This document shows positions 54,735 through 63,093 of a DNA stretch of 64,000 bases, in pieces; position 1 is the stretch's first letter, and every line of letters begins with the position of its first letter. The position numbers were made by a program, and so were the translations under genes. Location: NCBI RefSeq assembly GCF_010730055.1, contig NZ_AP022575.1, forward strand, positions 2,604,001 through 2,668,000. Reading direction: 5' to 3'. A model generated the notes under the pieces. It was not told where the DNA came from and did not search any database. It was given only the letters and a program-made list of their open reading frames with translations. The DNA comes from Mycobacterium shinjukuense. Its GTDB lineage: Bacteria; Actinomycetota; Actinomycetes; Mycobacteriales; Mycobacteriaceae.

Positions 54735-54756
54735 ATCTATGTTGACAGAAATAGAT
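54735..54756. promoter_or_regulatory. AT-rich palindrome in the Hsp18 promoter region
   Basis: ATCTAT-N10-ATAGAT is a perfect 6-bp inverted repeat 26 bases upstream of the Hsp18 start, inside a 60-base AT-rich stretch. It is neither a CIRCE nor a HAIR element. It may bind a MerR- or TetR-type regulator or form part of the promoter. No clear consensus -35/-10 pair was found. Confidence 0.45.
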
Positions 54757-54945
54757 TTTATAATAGTTGGCATGCTTTCGCAAGGTCCTTGACCGGGTTG
54801 CGGTGCGGACCGACGCGGCTCGCGCGCGTTGCTGACGGCACGCCAACCGGCGGCGGCGCCCGGCGCATCGCTGAACCTCGTCGCGCAACACGCTAACCTG
54901 GCCGCTGGATACTCGAGTTTGGCTGGCTACGCGGGGGTATCGATC

Positions 54946-55158
54946 ATGGCGAGCATTGACAACTACGGTCCACACGACGAGTTGCCCGAAGCGGATGTTG
55001 CCGAACAGCGCCGCACCGTCGATTTCGACGACGAAGCCGGGTTGGACACCGCCTACCTGGGCGATCATCTCCGCGACCGGGATGCCAACGAAGCCGACGT
55101 CATCGATCAGGCGACCGTCGTCCCGCTCTCCGACGACGACCGAGACATCGACCGCTGA
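54946..55158 (+). CDS. Small acidic protein of unknown function
   Basis: 70 residues from ATG 54,946, starting MASIDNYGPHDELPEADVAE. Highly acidic, no cysteine, with a DANEADVIDQATVVPL segment seen in short actinobacterial hypothetical proteins. Good codon bias, though the ribosome-binding site (GGGGGT) is weak. It stands alone between Hsp18 and lipV. Function unknown. Confidence 0.65.
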   Translation: MASIDNYGPHDELPEADVAEQRRTVDFDDEAGLDTAYLGDHLRDRDANEADVIDQATVVPLSDDDRDIDR

Positions 55159-55223
55159 CATCGCGCCGCCGACCGGCCGCCCCCCCGACGACCGGCCCAG
55201 ACCCGAGCTGACACCATCGACGC

Positions 55224-56024
55224 GTGACCGCCGACCTTCATGTGCACCGCTTTGGCCCACCCGGCCCGCTGCGAGTGCTGGCCATCCACGGACTGACCGG
55301 CCATGGCCGGCGCTGGCAACACTTGGCTCGCTACCTGCCCGAGTTCACCATCGCCGCGCCCGATCTGCTCGGCCACGGTCGATCGTCGTGGGCTGCCCCG
55401 TGGACCATCGACGCCAACGTCGCGGCGCTGACCGAACTGCTCGAGGACGAAGCCGACCAACCGGTGGTGGTGGTCGGACACTCCTTCGGCGGTGCGTTGG
55501 CCTTGCACCTGGCCGCGGCTCGCCCCGACCGGGTGGCCGCGTTGCTGCTGCTGGATCCGGCGGTCGGGCTGGACGGCCGGCGGATGGGCGAGACCGCCGA
55601 GGCGATGTTCTCCTCCCCCGACTATCCGGACCGCGCGCAAGCCCGCCAGGAGAAGGCGGCGGGCTCGTGGGCGGATGTGGATCCCGCGGTGCTCGACGCC
55701 GACCTCGACGAGCACCTGATCAGGCTGGCGAACGGGCGCTACGGCTGGCGCATCAGCATGCCGGCGATGATGTCCTATTGGAGCGAGTTGGCCCGCGACA
55801 TCGTGCTGCCGCCACCGGGTACGCCAACGACCCTCGTGCGAGCACTGTGGACCTCGCCGCCCTACGTCAGCGACGACCTCGTCGCGGGGCTTCAACATCG
55901 ATTGGGCGCCTACTTTTCCTTGCTGGACTTCGAGTGCGATCACATGGTGGCCCACGCCAAGCCCGTCGAGATCGCCGCGCTGATCCGCGATCACCTCAAG
56001 GCGGACTCACCATGGCACCGGTGA
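55224..56024 (+). CDS. lipV: Alpha/beta hydrolase, lipase/esterase family
   Basis: 266 residues from GTG. It shows the oxyanion HG (22–23), nucleophile elbow GHSFGG with Ser87, and a late acid/His pair in LLDFECDHMVAHAKP. The M. tuberculosis annotation is about 40 residues shorter at the N-terminus and lacks the HG strand; this frame looks like the full-length protein. Substrate not known. Its end overlaps the next gene by 13 bases. Confidence 0.9.
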   Translation: MTADLHVHRFGPPGPLRVLAIHGLTGHGRRWQHLARYLPEFTIAAPDLLGHGRSSWAAPWTIDANVAALTELLEDEADQPVVVVGHSFGGALALHLAAARPDRVAALLLLDPAVGLDGRRMGETAEAMFSSPDYPDRAQARQEKAAGSWADVDPAVLDADLDEHLIRLANGRYGWRISMPAMMSYWSELARDIVLPPPGTPTTLVRALWTSPPYVSDDLVAGLQHRLGAYFSLLDFECDHMVAHAKPVEIAALIRDHLKADSPWHR

Positions 56025-56317
56025 CCGACGAGCAAGTCGAGCGGGTGCGCTCACTGGTTGCTTCCATACCACCGGGCGAGGTCTCGACCTATGGCGACAT
56101 CGCTGCTGTCGCAGGCCTTTCCAATCCACGCATCGTCGGCTGGATCATGAGCACAGACTCCTCAGATCTGCCCTGGCACCGGGTGATCACCGCCTCCGGG
56201 CGACCGGCCCGGCAGCTGACCACCCGGCAGTCGGAGCTGCTGCGCGCGGAAGGCGTGCTGGCCGTCGACGGCCGGATCCCCCTGCACCAGGTCCGCCACG
56301 AGTTTCCGTCCGGCTGA
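56012..56317 (+). CDS. Alkyltransferase-like (ATL) DNA-binding protein (Rv3204-like)
   Basis: 101 residues, exactly the remembered length of Rv3204. It has the MGMT-type DNA-binding fold with helix-turn-helix (VSTYGDIAAVAGLSNPRIVGWIM). The active-site PCHR is replaced by PWHR (Trp55). Such ATL proteins bind O6-alkylguanine and flag it for nucleotide excision repair without transferring the alkyl group. Overlap with lipV indicates co-translation. Confidence 0.92.
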   Translation: MAPVTDEQVERVRSLVASIPPGEVSTYGDIAAVAGLSNPRIVGWIMSTDSSDLPWHRVITASGRPARQLTTRQSELLRAEGVLAVDGRIPLHQVRHEFPSG

Positions 56318-56334
56318 ACCACATTGGGTGCGGC

Positions 56335-57213
56335 TTACAGCACCAGCCGCACCAGCGCCGCGGTGCGGGCCAGACCCGGGAAGGCCTCCGCGGTGGACCC
56401 CGGGTGTAACGCGTGCACAGCCAAGCGGAACATCAAGGCGCGCAACAACATCTGCGGCCACTCCGGCAACGCGCTCCACCGCTCGATGAGTCCATCGTCG
56501 GCCCCGCCCCAGGACAACGCGTCGACGACCACCACACCGGCCGCCCAGGACGCGGGCCGCCAGTACGGGGTGATGTCGGTGATCCCGGGCGCGGCCGCGC
56601 CCACGAAAAGCACTGTCCCGTAAAGATCCCCGTGCACCAGCTGGTTCGGGCTCCTGGTCGGCCTACGCAGCGAGCCGAGCTGATGGATCAGATCGATGGA
56701 ATGCTCGGCGTCCGGGGTCGCAGGCGCCGACCACACCCCGGGCGGAATCGACTGCAGCGGCCGCTCCTCCCAGGCGGCACGATCGGCGGCGATGAATATA
56801 TCGACGTCCGCCCAGGGCGCGGTGGGACCCTGGGTAAGGAATCGAGGGCGCTCCAACTTGCCGGTCGCCTCGTGCAGTCGCACCGCGGCCGACACCACTT
56901 CGTCGTGCCTGGGCTCTGGCGTGCCGGCGACGAAAGTGTCTACCCGCCAGCCGGAAACCACGTACCGGCCATCGGTGGAGCGCACCGGCCGAGCCAGGCG
57001 TACACCGTCGACAAACAACGATTCCCGCACCCGGGCCGACCAGGCGGCACGGGCATGATCGGCCACCATCGACACCACGACTTCGCCACATCGCCAGCCG
57101 CCTTCCCAGCCGGCCCCCAACGGCACGGGCCGCGCACCGGTCAAACCGAACGCCGCCAACACATGCTCGGGCGGTGGCTCGACACTCACACGGGTCAGCC
57201 TAGTGGTGACCAC
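56335..57213 (-). CDS. Conserved actinobacterial protein, TIGR02569-like (Rv3205c-like)
   Basis: 292 residues if begun at GTG 57,213, matching the M. tuberculosis length. A GTG at 57,189 is an alternative. The segment NQLVHGDLYGTVLF resembles the HGD catalytic loop of phosphotransferase folds, and WADVDIFIAADRAAWEE precedes it. So it may be a remote aminoglycoside-phosphotransferase relative. Function unproven. Convergent with the ATL gene, 17 bases apart. Confidence 0.85.
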   Translation of the reverse strand: MVTTRLTRVSVEPPPEHVLAAFGLTGARPVPLGAGWEGGWRCGEVVVSMVADHARAAWSARVRESLFVDGVRLARPVRSTDGRYVVSGWRVDTFVAGTPEPRHDEVVSAAVRLHEATGKLERPRFLTQGPTAPWADVDIFIAADRAAWEERPLQSIPPGVWSAPATPDAEHSIDLIHQLGSLRRPTRSPNQLVHGDLYGTVLFVGAAAPGITDITPYWRPASWAAGVVVVDALSWGGADDGLIERWSALPEWPQMLLRALMFRLAVHALHPGSTAEAFPGLARTAALVRLVL

Positions 57214-57309
57214 CAGCGCCGCGAAGCGGGGCGCGGCGGGTCGCTGCCCACCAGAACCCGTAGAGCCCACCGGGTATCCGGCCGGTCTCGACCCAGCGAC
57301 CCTTGGTCG

Positions 57310-58488
57310 CTAGTACATCACCATGTCGGGCTGCATCTGCTTGGCCCAGGCCACAATCCCGCCCTGCAGGTGCAACGCATCGGCGAAACCGGCCTTCTTC
57401 ACGATCGCCAACGCCTCGGCCGAGCGCACACCCGTCTTGCAGTACAGCACCGCGGGTCGGTCGTGGGGCAGCCTGGCCAGACCCTCGCCCGAGTTGATCG
57501 ACGATTGCGGGATCAGCTGGGCGCCATCGATATGCACGATGTCCCATTCCACCGGCTCGCGAACGTCGATCAGGGCCAGCTTCGTGCCGGAGTCCATCAG
57601 CTCGCCCAGCTCTCGCGGGGTAATCGTCGAGTCGCTGACCGCTTGCGCGACATCGTCGGACGCCGCACCGCAGAAGTCCTCGTAGTCGATCAGCTCGGTG
57701 ATCTTGGGCGTCAACGGGTCCTTGCGGATCCTGATCGTTCGGTAGCTCATCTCCAGGGCGTCATACACCAGCAACCGGCCAAGCAGGGGCTCGCCGATCC
57801 CGGTGATCAGCTTGATCGCCTCGGTGCCCATCACCGACGCGATCGACGCGCAAACGATGCCCAACACTCCGCCTTCGGCGCAGGATGGCACCATCCCCGG
57901 TGGCGGTGGCTCCGGGTACAGGTCACGATAGTTAAGACCCAAACCGTTGGGGGCGTCCTCCCAGAACACCGACACCTGGCCCTCGAAGCGGTAGATCGAG
58001 CCCCACACATAGGGCTTTCCGGCCAGCACCGCGGCATCGTTGACCAGATACCGGGTGGCGAAGTTGTCGGCGCCGTCCAGGATCAGGTCGTACTGCTTGA
58101 ACAGGTTGATGGCATTGCCGGGCTGCAGCCGGACCTCGTGCAATCGCACCTCGATTAAAGGGTTGATCGCGACGATCGAGTCGCGCGCCGACTGGGTTTT
58201 GGAACGCCCCACGTCGGCCACGCCATGGATGATCTGACGCTGCAGGTTGGACTCGTCGACCACGTCGAAATCGACGATGCCGATGGTGCCGACGCCGGCG
58301 GCGGCCAGGTACAGCAAGGCCGGCGCTCCGAGCCCGCCGGCGCCGATGACCAGCACCCGCGCATTCTTAAGCCGCTTCTGCCCGTCGACACCCAGCTCGG
58401 GAATGATGAGATGGCGGCTGTAGCGGGCGACCTCTTCGCGGCTCAACTCAGACGCGGGCTCGACCAGCGGCGGCAACGAACTCGACAC
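57310..58488 (-). CDS. moeB1: MoeB/ThiF-type adenylyltransferase with rhodanese domain
   Basis: 392 residues from GTG with AGGAG upstream, exactly the M. tuberculosis MoeB1 length. E1-like domain: GAGGLGAP (49–56), DESNLQRQ and KPYVWGSIYRFEGQ. C-terminal rhodanese domain with active Cys in VLYCKTGVRS near residue 350. It activates the C-terminus of a sulfur-carrier protein (molybdopterin synthase small subunit) and transfers sulfur in molybdenum cofactor synthesis. Confidence 0.95.
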   Translation of the reverse strand: MSSSLPPLVEPASELSREEVARYSRHLIIPELGVDGQKRLKNARVLVIGAGGLGAPALLYLAAAGVGTIGIVDFDVVDESNLQRQIIHGVADVGRSKTQSARDSIVAINPLIEVRLHEVRLQPGNAINLFKQYDLILDGADNFATRYLVNDAAVLAGKPYVWGSIYRFEGQVSVFWEDAPNGLGLNYRDLYPEPPPPGMVPSCAEGGVLGIVCASIASVMGTEAIKLITGIGEPLLGRLLVYDALEMSYRTIRIRKDPLTPKITELIDYEDFCGAASDDVAQAVSDSTITPRELGELMDSGTKLALIDVREPVEWDIVHIDGAQLIPQSSINSGEGLARLPHDRPAVLYCKTGVRSAEALAIVKKAGFADALHLQGGIVAWAKQMQPDMVMY

Positions 58489-58611
58489 CGAATATCTCCT
58501 CGGTAACCTTCGCGATTCAACTTCTGATGCGCGTCGTGCATATCCATCACAGCAGCTCTGCCTTACAACGGCAAACAACCCCCGACACTTCCCGGAGCAA
58601 CCGTCAACAGG

Positions 58612-58766
58612 CCCCGCTCCTCCTCACGCCGCTGCGCGGCGCGCATCGTCGCCGGGGCTAGACCCAATTGCCCCGCTCCTCCTCACGCCGCTGCGCGGCG
58701 CGCATCGTCGCCGGGGCTAGACCCAATTCCCTGCCGCGCGCGCGCGCGCATCGTCGCCGGGGCTAG
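58612..58766. repeat. 59-bp tandem repeat (VNTR) ending at the Rv3207c-like stop codon
   Basis: Two exact 59-base units start at 58,612 and 58,671, each with CGCATCGTCGCCGGGGCTAG near the end. A third degenerate unit (58,730–58,766) contains a GC alternation and ends in the same GGGGCTAG. The CTA in that third unit is the complement of the metalloprotease stop codon. Copy number could vary between strains. The remaining 58,489–58,611 shows no gene. Confidence 0.9.
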
Positions 58767-59788
58767 GCGATCGGGTAGGGCCAGGGGTTGAATCGACAGA
58801 TCTTGCCGTCGGCCCTGACCCATTCGGGGTCGAACTTGGCCCCGTCGTCGTTGGACGTGGAAAACGTCTGCTGCATCATCACCGGGGCCAGCCCGCCCTG
58901 CTTGTCGCAGGGCTCGTGACGCACGTATCCGATGGCATGGCCGACCTCGTGGTTGACGACGTACTGCCGGTAAGAACCGACATCACCTTCGAACGGAACC
59001 GCCCCGCGCACCCAACGGGCCTCGTTGATGAAGACCCGTGACTGCCGATCCGCCCCGAACGACGGGTTGTAGCAGGACGTCTCCAACCGGAATTCGTAGC
59101 CACACCCCTCGCGCACCGTCATCGGCGACACCAGCGAAATGCGGAAGTCGGGTTTTCCGTTGTCGATCCGGACAAATGCGAATTGCGGGTTGTGTGTCCA
59201 GCCCTTGGGATTGGCCAGTGTCTGGTCGACCATCTGCGCGAACGCGTTGTCACCGCCATACATCGTCGTGTCCAGGCCGTTCTCGATCTCGACGGTGTAC
59301 TTGAACACCTTGGCGCTGCCTTGACCGACCTGTGGCATCGTGCCCGGAACCACGCGCCAGGTCTTGTCGCCCGCCTCGGTGAATGGGCCGCCCTCCGGCA
59401 AGGTTCCGGTCGGCAGATCGGCGTCGAACGCTACCAGGCCGCGAGGGGGGGTATCGATGATCGCCGTGCCCACCACGCCGATGGCCGGCGGGTCATGGAT
59501 GGTCTGGGCCGACGCCCGCTTCGGCGCACCCGTCCCGGTCACCGTCTGGTGCACCACCAACACGGTGATCGCGATCAGCGCGGGCAGCGCATATGCGCGC
59601 CAACCGTAGGTCGACACGAACCGACCCAGCCAAGATTGTTTGCGCCATCGCCGCGGCCGGTCGCGGTCCGCCCGGGCCCGTCCTGCGGCCTGTCCGAGCG
59701 GGTCGCGCTGGGCGCGCAGCGGTTCACGCCACTCGTCGCGCAGCACAGGCACTCGGCCAGCGCTGCGCACCGGCCGCGGGGAAGTCAT
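58763..59788 (-). CDS. Membrane-anchored metalloprotease-like protein, DUF3152 (Rv3207c-like)
   Basis: 341 residues from ATG 59,788. A basic cytoplasmic N-terminus and one membrane helix (about 80–100: RAYALPALIAITVLVV) are followed by an extracytoplasmic domain. That domain has a metzincin-like zinc motif HEVGHAIGYVRHE (about 280–292) and two likely disulfides (Cys in REGCGYEFRLETSC and HEPCDKQG). DUF3152 is annotated as a putative zinc metalloprotease; activity is unproven. The gene stop is within a tandem repeat. Confidence 0.88.
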   Translation of the reverse strand: MTSPRPVRSAGRVPVLRDEWREPLRAQRDPLGQAAGRARADRDRPRRWRKQSWLGRFVSTYGWRAYALPALIAITVLVVHQTVTGTGAPKRASAQTIHDPPAIGVVGTAIIDTPPRGLVAFDADLPTGTLPEGGPFTEAGDKTWRVVPGTMPQVGQGSAKVFKYTVEIENGLDTTMYGGDNAFAQMVDQTLANPKGWTHNPQFAFVRIDNGKPDFRISLVSPMTVREGCGYEFRLETSCYNPSFGADRQSRVFINEARWVRGAVPFEGDVGSYRQYVVNHEVGHAIGYVRHEPCDKQGGLAPVMMQQTFSTSNDDGAKFDPEWVRADGKICRFNPWPYPIA

Positions 59789-59981
59789 TTCCCCAGGATG
59801 GCACAACCGGCCTTGGCTGGGACCCCTGGCGCGCCCGAATACCCTCCGACCGCCACCGGTTGGGCGCCGACGGCGCCGGTTCGGGTCGGTATGAGGCCGC
59901 AGGTAGTAATGTCGGTGCGACAAACCATGCGGCCACCGGGATGGCAAGTGACCGCGAACCAGTGCGATCAGACGAGGACCG

Positions 59982-60683
59982 ATGAGCGATCTCGCCAAGG
60001 CGGCGCACCGACGGGCCTTCCGAGCGGGCGACCGCGATCGGCCGATCGACCACGCGGCGGCCTCGAGCCGGCGCGGCAACCGGTTGCCGCGCGATGAGCG
60101 CCGTGGCCAATTGCTTGTCGTTGCCAGCGATGTCTTCGTCGACCGCGGCTACCACGCGGCCGGCATGGACGAGATCGCCGACCGGGCTGGAGTCAGTAAA
60201 CCTGTTCTGTATCAACACTTTTCAAGCAAGCTGGAATTGTACCTGGCGGTGCTGCGCCGGCACGTGGACAACCTGGTTTTCGGCGTGCAGCAAGCACTGC
60301 GCACCACCACCGACAACCGACAGCGGTTACACGCGGCGGTGCAGGCATTCTTCGACTTCATCGAGCACGACAGCCAGGGTTACCGGCTGATCTTCGAGAA
60401 CGATTACGTCACCGAGCCCGAGGTGGCGGCTCAGGTGCGGGTGGCCACCGAATCCTGCATCGACGCGGTGTCCGAGCTGATTAGCGCCGATTCCGGACTG
60501 GACCCACACCGCGCCCGGATGATTGCGGTGGGCCTGGTCGGCATGAGCGTGGACGCCGCTAGGTACTGGCTCGATTCCGGCCGTCCGATTTCCAAGTCGG
60601 ACGCGGTGGAAGGCACCGTACAGTTCGCCTGGGGCGGGCTATCGCACGTGCCGCTTACTCGCTCGGAGCCGTCCTCCCAATAG
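59982..60683 (+). CDS. TetR-family regulator (Rv3208-like)
   Basis: 233 residues, ATG start. A basic N-terminal extension of about 38 residues precedes the helix-turn-helix at about 58–82 (AGMDEIADRAGVSKPVLYQHF). The ligand domain has TEPEVAAQVRVATE. Conserved in mycobacteria next to TB9.4. Its 3' end overlaps the convergent TB9.4 gene by 29 bases, so transcripts would be antisense to each other. Confidence 0.92.
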   Translation: MSDLAKAAHRRAFRAGDRDRPIDHAAASSRRGNRLPRDERRGQLLVVASDVFVDRGYHAAGMDEIADRAGVSKPVLYQHFSSKLELYLAVLRRHVDNLVFGVQQALRTTTDNRQRLHAAVQAFFDFIEHDSQGYRLIFENDYVTEPEVAAQVRVATESCIDAVSELISADSGLDPHRARMIAVGLVGMSVDAARYWLDSGRPISKSDAVEGTVQFAWGGLSHVPLTRSEPSSQ

Positions 60684-60921
60684 CGGCCACATCGGCGCCG
60701 ATCCCGAAGCCAACCCGGCGAGCGTCGGCGGCGCCGATCTCGACATAGGCGATCTTGGCGACGCTGACCAGGAAACGACGGCCCCGCTCGTCGGTCAGGC
60801 TCAACATGCCCGACCCCTCCCGCAGCGCGTTGCTGACGAGTTCTTCCACCTCACCGGGTGTCTGCACACTGGCGAACACCAGCTCGCGCGGACTGTCCGT
60901 GATACCGATCTTGACCTCCAC
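60655..60921 (-). CDS. TB9.4: DUF3107 small protein TB9.4
   Basis: 88 residues, ATG start with a GGGG run as a weak ribosome-binding site. It begins MEVKIGITDSPRELVF and has the LTDERGRRFLVSVAKIAYVEIG core, matching M. tuberculosis TB9.4 (90 residues). An ATP-binding-like small protein of the DUF3107 family; function not established. Convergent overlap with the TetR gene. Confidence 0.93.
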   Translation of the reverse strand: MEVKIGITDSPRELVFASVQTPGEVEELVSNALREGSGMLSLTDERGRRFLVSVAKIAYVEIGAADARRVGFGIGADVAAIGRTAPSE

Positions 60922-61104
60922 GGTGGCCCCTTCCGTTGGCGATTCGTCGCAGGCGTGTCAGCTGCAGGCTAGTGCACGCGCCGGGTACGCCCCAGACCGG
61001 CAATTCCCAGTCGGCGAATGGGCTGCGCGCGTTCATCACGATTAGGTCTAGGTTGGCCCGACACGCCAACGCGTCGGCCGTGCCACCCGTCCCACATTCG
61101 TACC

Positions 61105-61848
61105 ATGAGCATCATCAGTAACACAGGTAACACTCTCTACGGCAACGTTCGGGACGTCGAGGACTACCCGGACGACGACGGCTTCCCCGGCGGCTGGGGC
61201 CATTCGGCAGACGAGCTGGCCTGGCCCGCCGATCGTCGATGGCGCGGGGTCGCGGCGGTGGTCGGCGCCGTGGTGGCCGTCGGTGCCGTCGCGACCGCGG
61301 TGATCATCAACAGCGGGGACAGCGCGACGACCAAGGCCACCATCGGAGCGCCGGCACCGCGGACGGTGATGTCCAGCACGCCGCGAACGACACCACCGTC
61401 CAGCGCTGTACCCGAACCCAGCGGGGCACCGGGCATCTCGCGGCCGCAACTTCCGCCGGAGACGGTCACCACGCTGCCACCGCCCAGCGCGGGCTCGACC
61501 CCGGCGCCTGGCACCGGGCCGACACGAACATCCACCGCCGCGCCGCCGGGCGCCGCGCCCCCGGGCGCCGTGCTGAATCCGCGCACCGTCGTCTACCGCG
61601 TGACCGGAACCAAGCAGCTCTTCGACCTGGTCAACGTGGTCTACACCGACGAGCGGGGGTTCCCGGTAACCGTCTTCAACGTGTCCCTGCCCTGGACGAA
61701 AATGGTGGTCTTGAACCCGGGCGTGCAGACCGAGTCGGTCATCGCGACCAGCATCTACGGTCGTCTCAACTGCTCGATCGTCAACGCTGCGGGCCAACTG
61801 GTGGTGGCGTCGACCAAGAACTCCGTCATCACGACCTGCACCCGTTAG
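61105..61848 (+). CDS. MmpS-like membrane protein (Rv3209-like)
   Basis: 247 residues from ATG 61,105 (MSIISNTGNTLYGNVRDVED). One membrane helix at about 49–68, then a 75-residue Pro/Thr/Ser-rich extracellular linker. A C-terminal domain with MmpS-type features follows: VVYRVTGTKQLFDLVNVVYTDE, LPWTKMVVL and SIYGRLNCSIVNAAGQ. MmpS proteins support MmpL lipid or siderophore export; no MmpL gene is near. Its partner, if any, is elsewhere. Confidence 0.87.
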   Translation: MSIISNTGNTLYGNVRDVEDYPDDDGFPGGWGHSADELAWPADRRWRGVAAVVGAVVAVGAVATAVIINSGDSATTKATIGAPAPRTVMSSTPRTTPPSSAVPEPSGAPGISRPQLPPETVTTLPPPSAGSTPAPGTGPTRTSTAAPPGAAPPGAVLNPRTVVYRVTGTKQLFDLVNVVYTDERGFPVTVFNVSLPWTKMVVLNPGVQTESVIATSIYGRLNCSIVNAAGQLVVASTKNSVITTCTR

Positions 61849-61867
61849 GGTGCTAGCTGAGTAATTC

Positions 61868-62025
61868 CGCCGAGTGTGCACCGGCTGCGTCGAACGTGCA
61901 CTGGTGGCGGAGACGCGCCGGGCGATGCCGCCATGGTTGCACGTTCGGCGGGTATCTGGCCACGCAGTGTCCGTCGTGGGCCGACGATCTCGGCCTGGTC
62001 GACGGCACCCCGGTGCCGTGCCGCT
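61868..62025 (+). pseudogene. Transposase remnant with inverted-repeat flank
   Basis: The stretch GGYLATQCPSWADDLGLVDG (61,948–62,007), then TPVPC, resembles the segment before the catalytic Asp of IS4/IS982-type transposases found in mycobacteria. Only about 25 codons remain and no other transposase motifs are visible. Just upstream, CCGCCGAGTGTGCA (61,868–61,881) is inverted at 61,938–61,951 with 12 of 14 matches. Rest of 61,849–62,111 is empty. Confidence 0.45.
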
Positions 62026-62111
62026 GTGATCAGGCACAACCGGAAGATCAACAGCCCAGTCAAACGGTCACTGATCGCCTAGGACCACCGACCAGGTTGG
62101 GAATGATTCAT

Positions 62112-62807
62112 CTAGCTGAGACCGAGTTCGCGCATCCGCTGGTCGTGGGTGTGCTGTAGCCGGTCGAAGAACGCACCGAGCTGGCTCAGGCCGCCGGTTC
62201 CCGACACCAGCAGGTCGACCAACTCGTCGTGGTCGGCCAGCACGAACTGCGCCTGGGTGATCGCTTCGCCGAGCAGACGCCGAGCCCACAGCGCCAGCCG
62301 GCTGCGCTGCCTGCCGCTGGCCGTTACCGCGGCGCGCACCTCGGCAACGACGAACTGGGAGTGCCCGGTCTCCGACAACGCCGCCCGCACCACGTTGGCC
62401 ACCTCGTCGGGCAGCCCGCCGGCGATCTCCAGATACAAATCGGCGGCCAGCGCGTCGCCGACGTAGGTCTTCACCAGGGCTTCCAGCCACGTGCTCGGGG
62501 TGGTGAGCCGGTGGTAATTCTCCAGCGGTGACACATACTTGGACATCGCCGCCACCACGTCGACACCGCGACGTTCCAGCGCGTCACGCAGCAGCTCGTA
62601 ATGCCCCATTTCGGCGGCTGCGATGCTCGCCATTGAGATCCGCCCCCGAAGGTCCGGCGCCATCCGCGCCTCGTCGGTCAACCGGTAGAAGGCTGCCACC
62701 TCGCCATAGGCCAACAGCGCGAACAGCTCATTGACGCCGGGATGATCCGCCGGCAGCGGTGGCCTGGGCGAATCGGCCACCCGGTCGGCGGATGGGGGCG
62801 AAGACAT
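62112..62807 (-). CDS. Ferritin-like fold protein (Rv3210c-like)
   Basis: 231 residues, ATG start, the same length as Rv3210c. Four-helix ferritin-like bundle with carboxylate/His pairs AAEMGHYELL and SETGHSQFVV in the pattern ExxH, consistent with a di-metal site related to MiaE-type proteins. Function unknown; possible oxygenase or iron protein. Divergent from rhlE. Confidence 0.88.
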   Translation of the reverse strand: MSSPPSADRVADSPRPPLPADHPGVNELFALLAYGEVAAFYRLTDEARMAPDLRGRISMASIAAAEMGHYELLRDALERRGVDVVAAMSKYVSPLENYHRLTTPSTWLEALVKTYVGDALAADLYLEIAGGLPDEVANVVRAALSETGHSQFVVAEVRAAVTASGRQRSRLALWARRLLGEAITQAQFVLADHDELVDLLVSGTGGLSQLGAFFDRLQHTHDQRMRELGLS

Positions 62808-63093
62808 GGCAACACTCTAATTCGGCGGCCGTCGAGGAAAACGGGAACCTGCCGGGCAACGGCTATCATGCTCCTAGGTAGTGGCGTGATTTCTGTGCTG
62901 CCGCTACCGGTGAAATGTGCGTGCACGTGGCTGGCCCGCCCAAACCCGGGGTTTCATCCCGGATTGAGCCCCACACTGGGCAGCGGCCGGCGACTCGGCG
63001 ACGTGATCGGAGTCGGAACTCGTGCGCGCGAACCGCGACAGAGATGCACCGACACCAGACCGATACCGTCACCGAAAGGTTCTTCCACCACCG

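Noticed and set aside
54741..54762. TTGACA and TATAAT on the plus strand near Hsp18
   Set aside because: The spacer is only 11 bases, too short for a functional promoter, and the direction is opposite to hsp18.
58730..58755. CG alternation considered as a Z-DNA or replication signal
   Set aside because: It is only a short CG run inside a degenerate VNTR unit; no origin features such as DnaA boxes are nearby.
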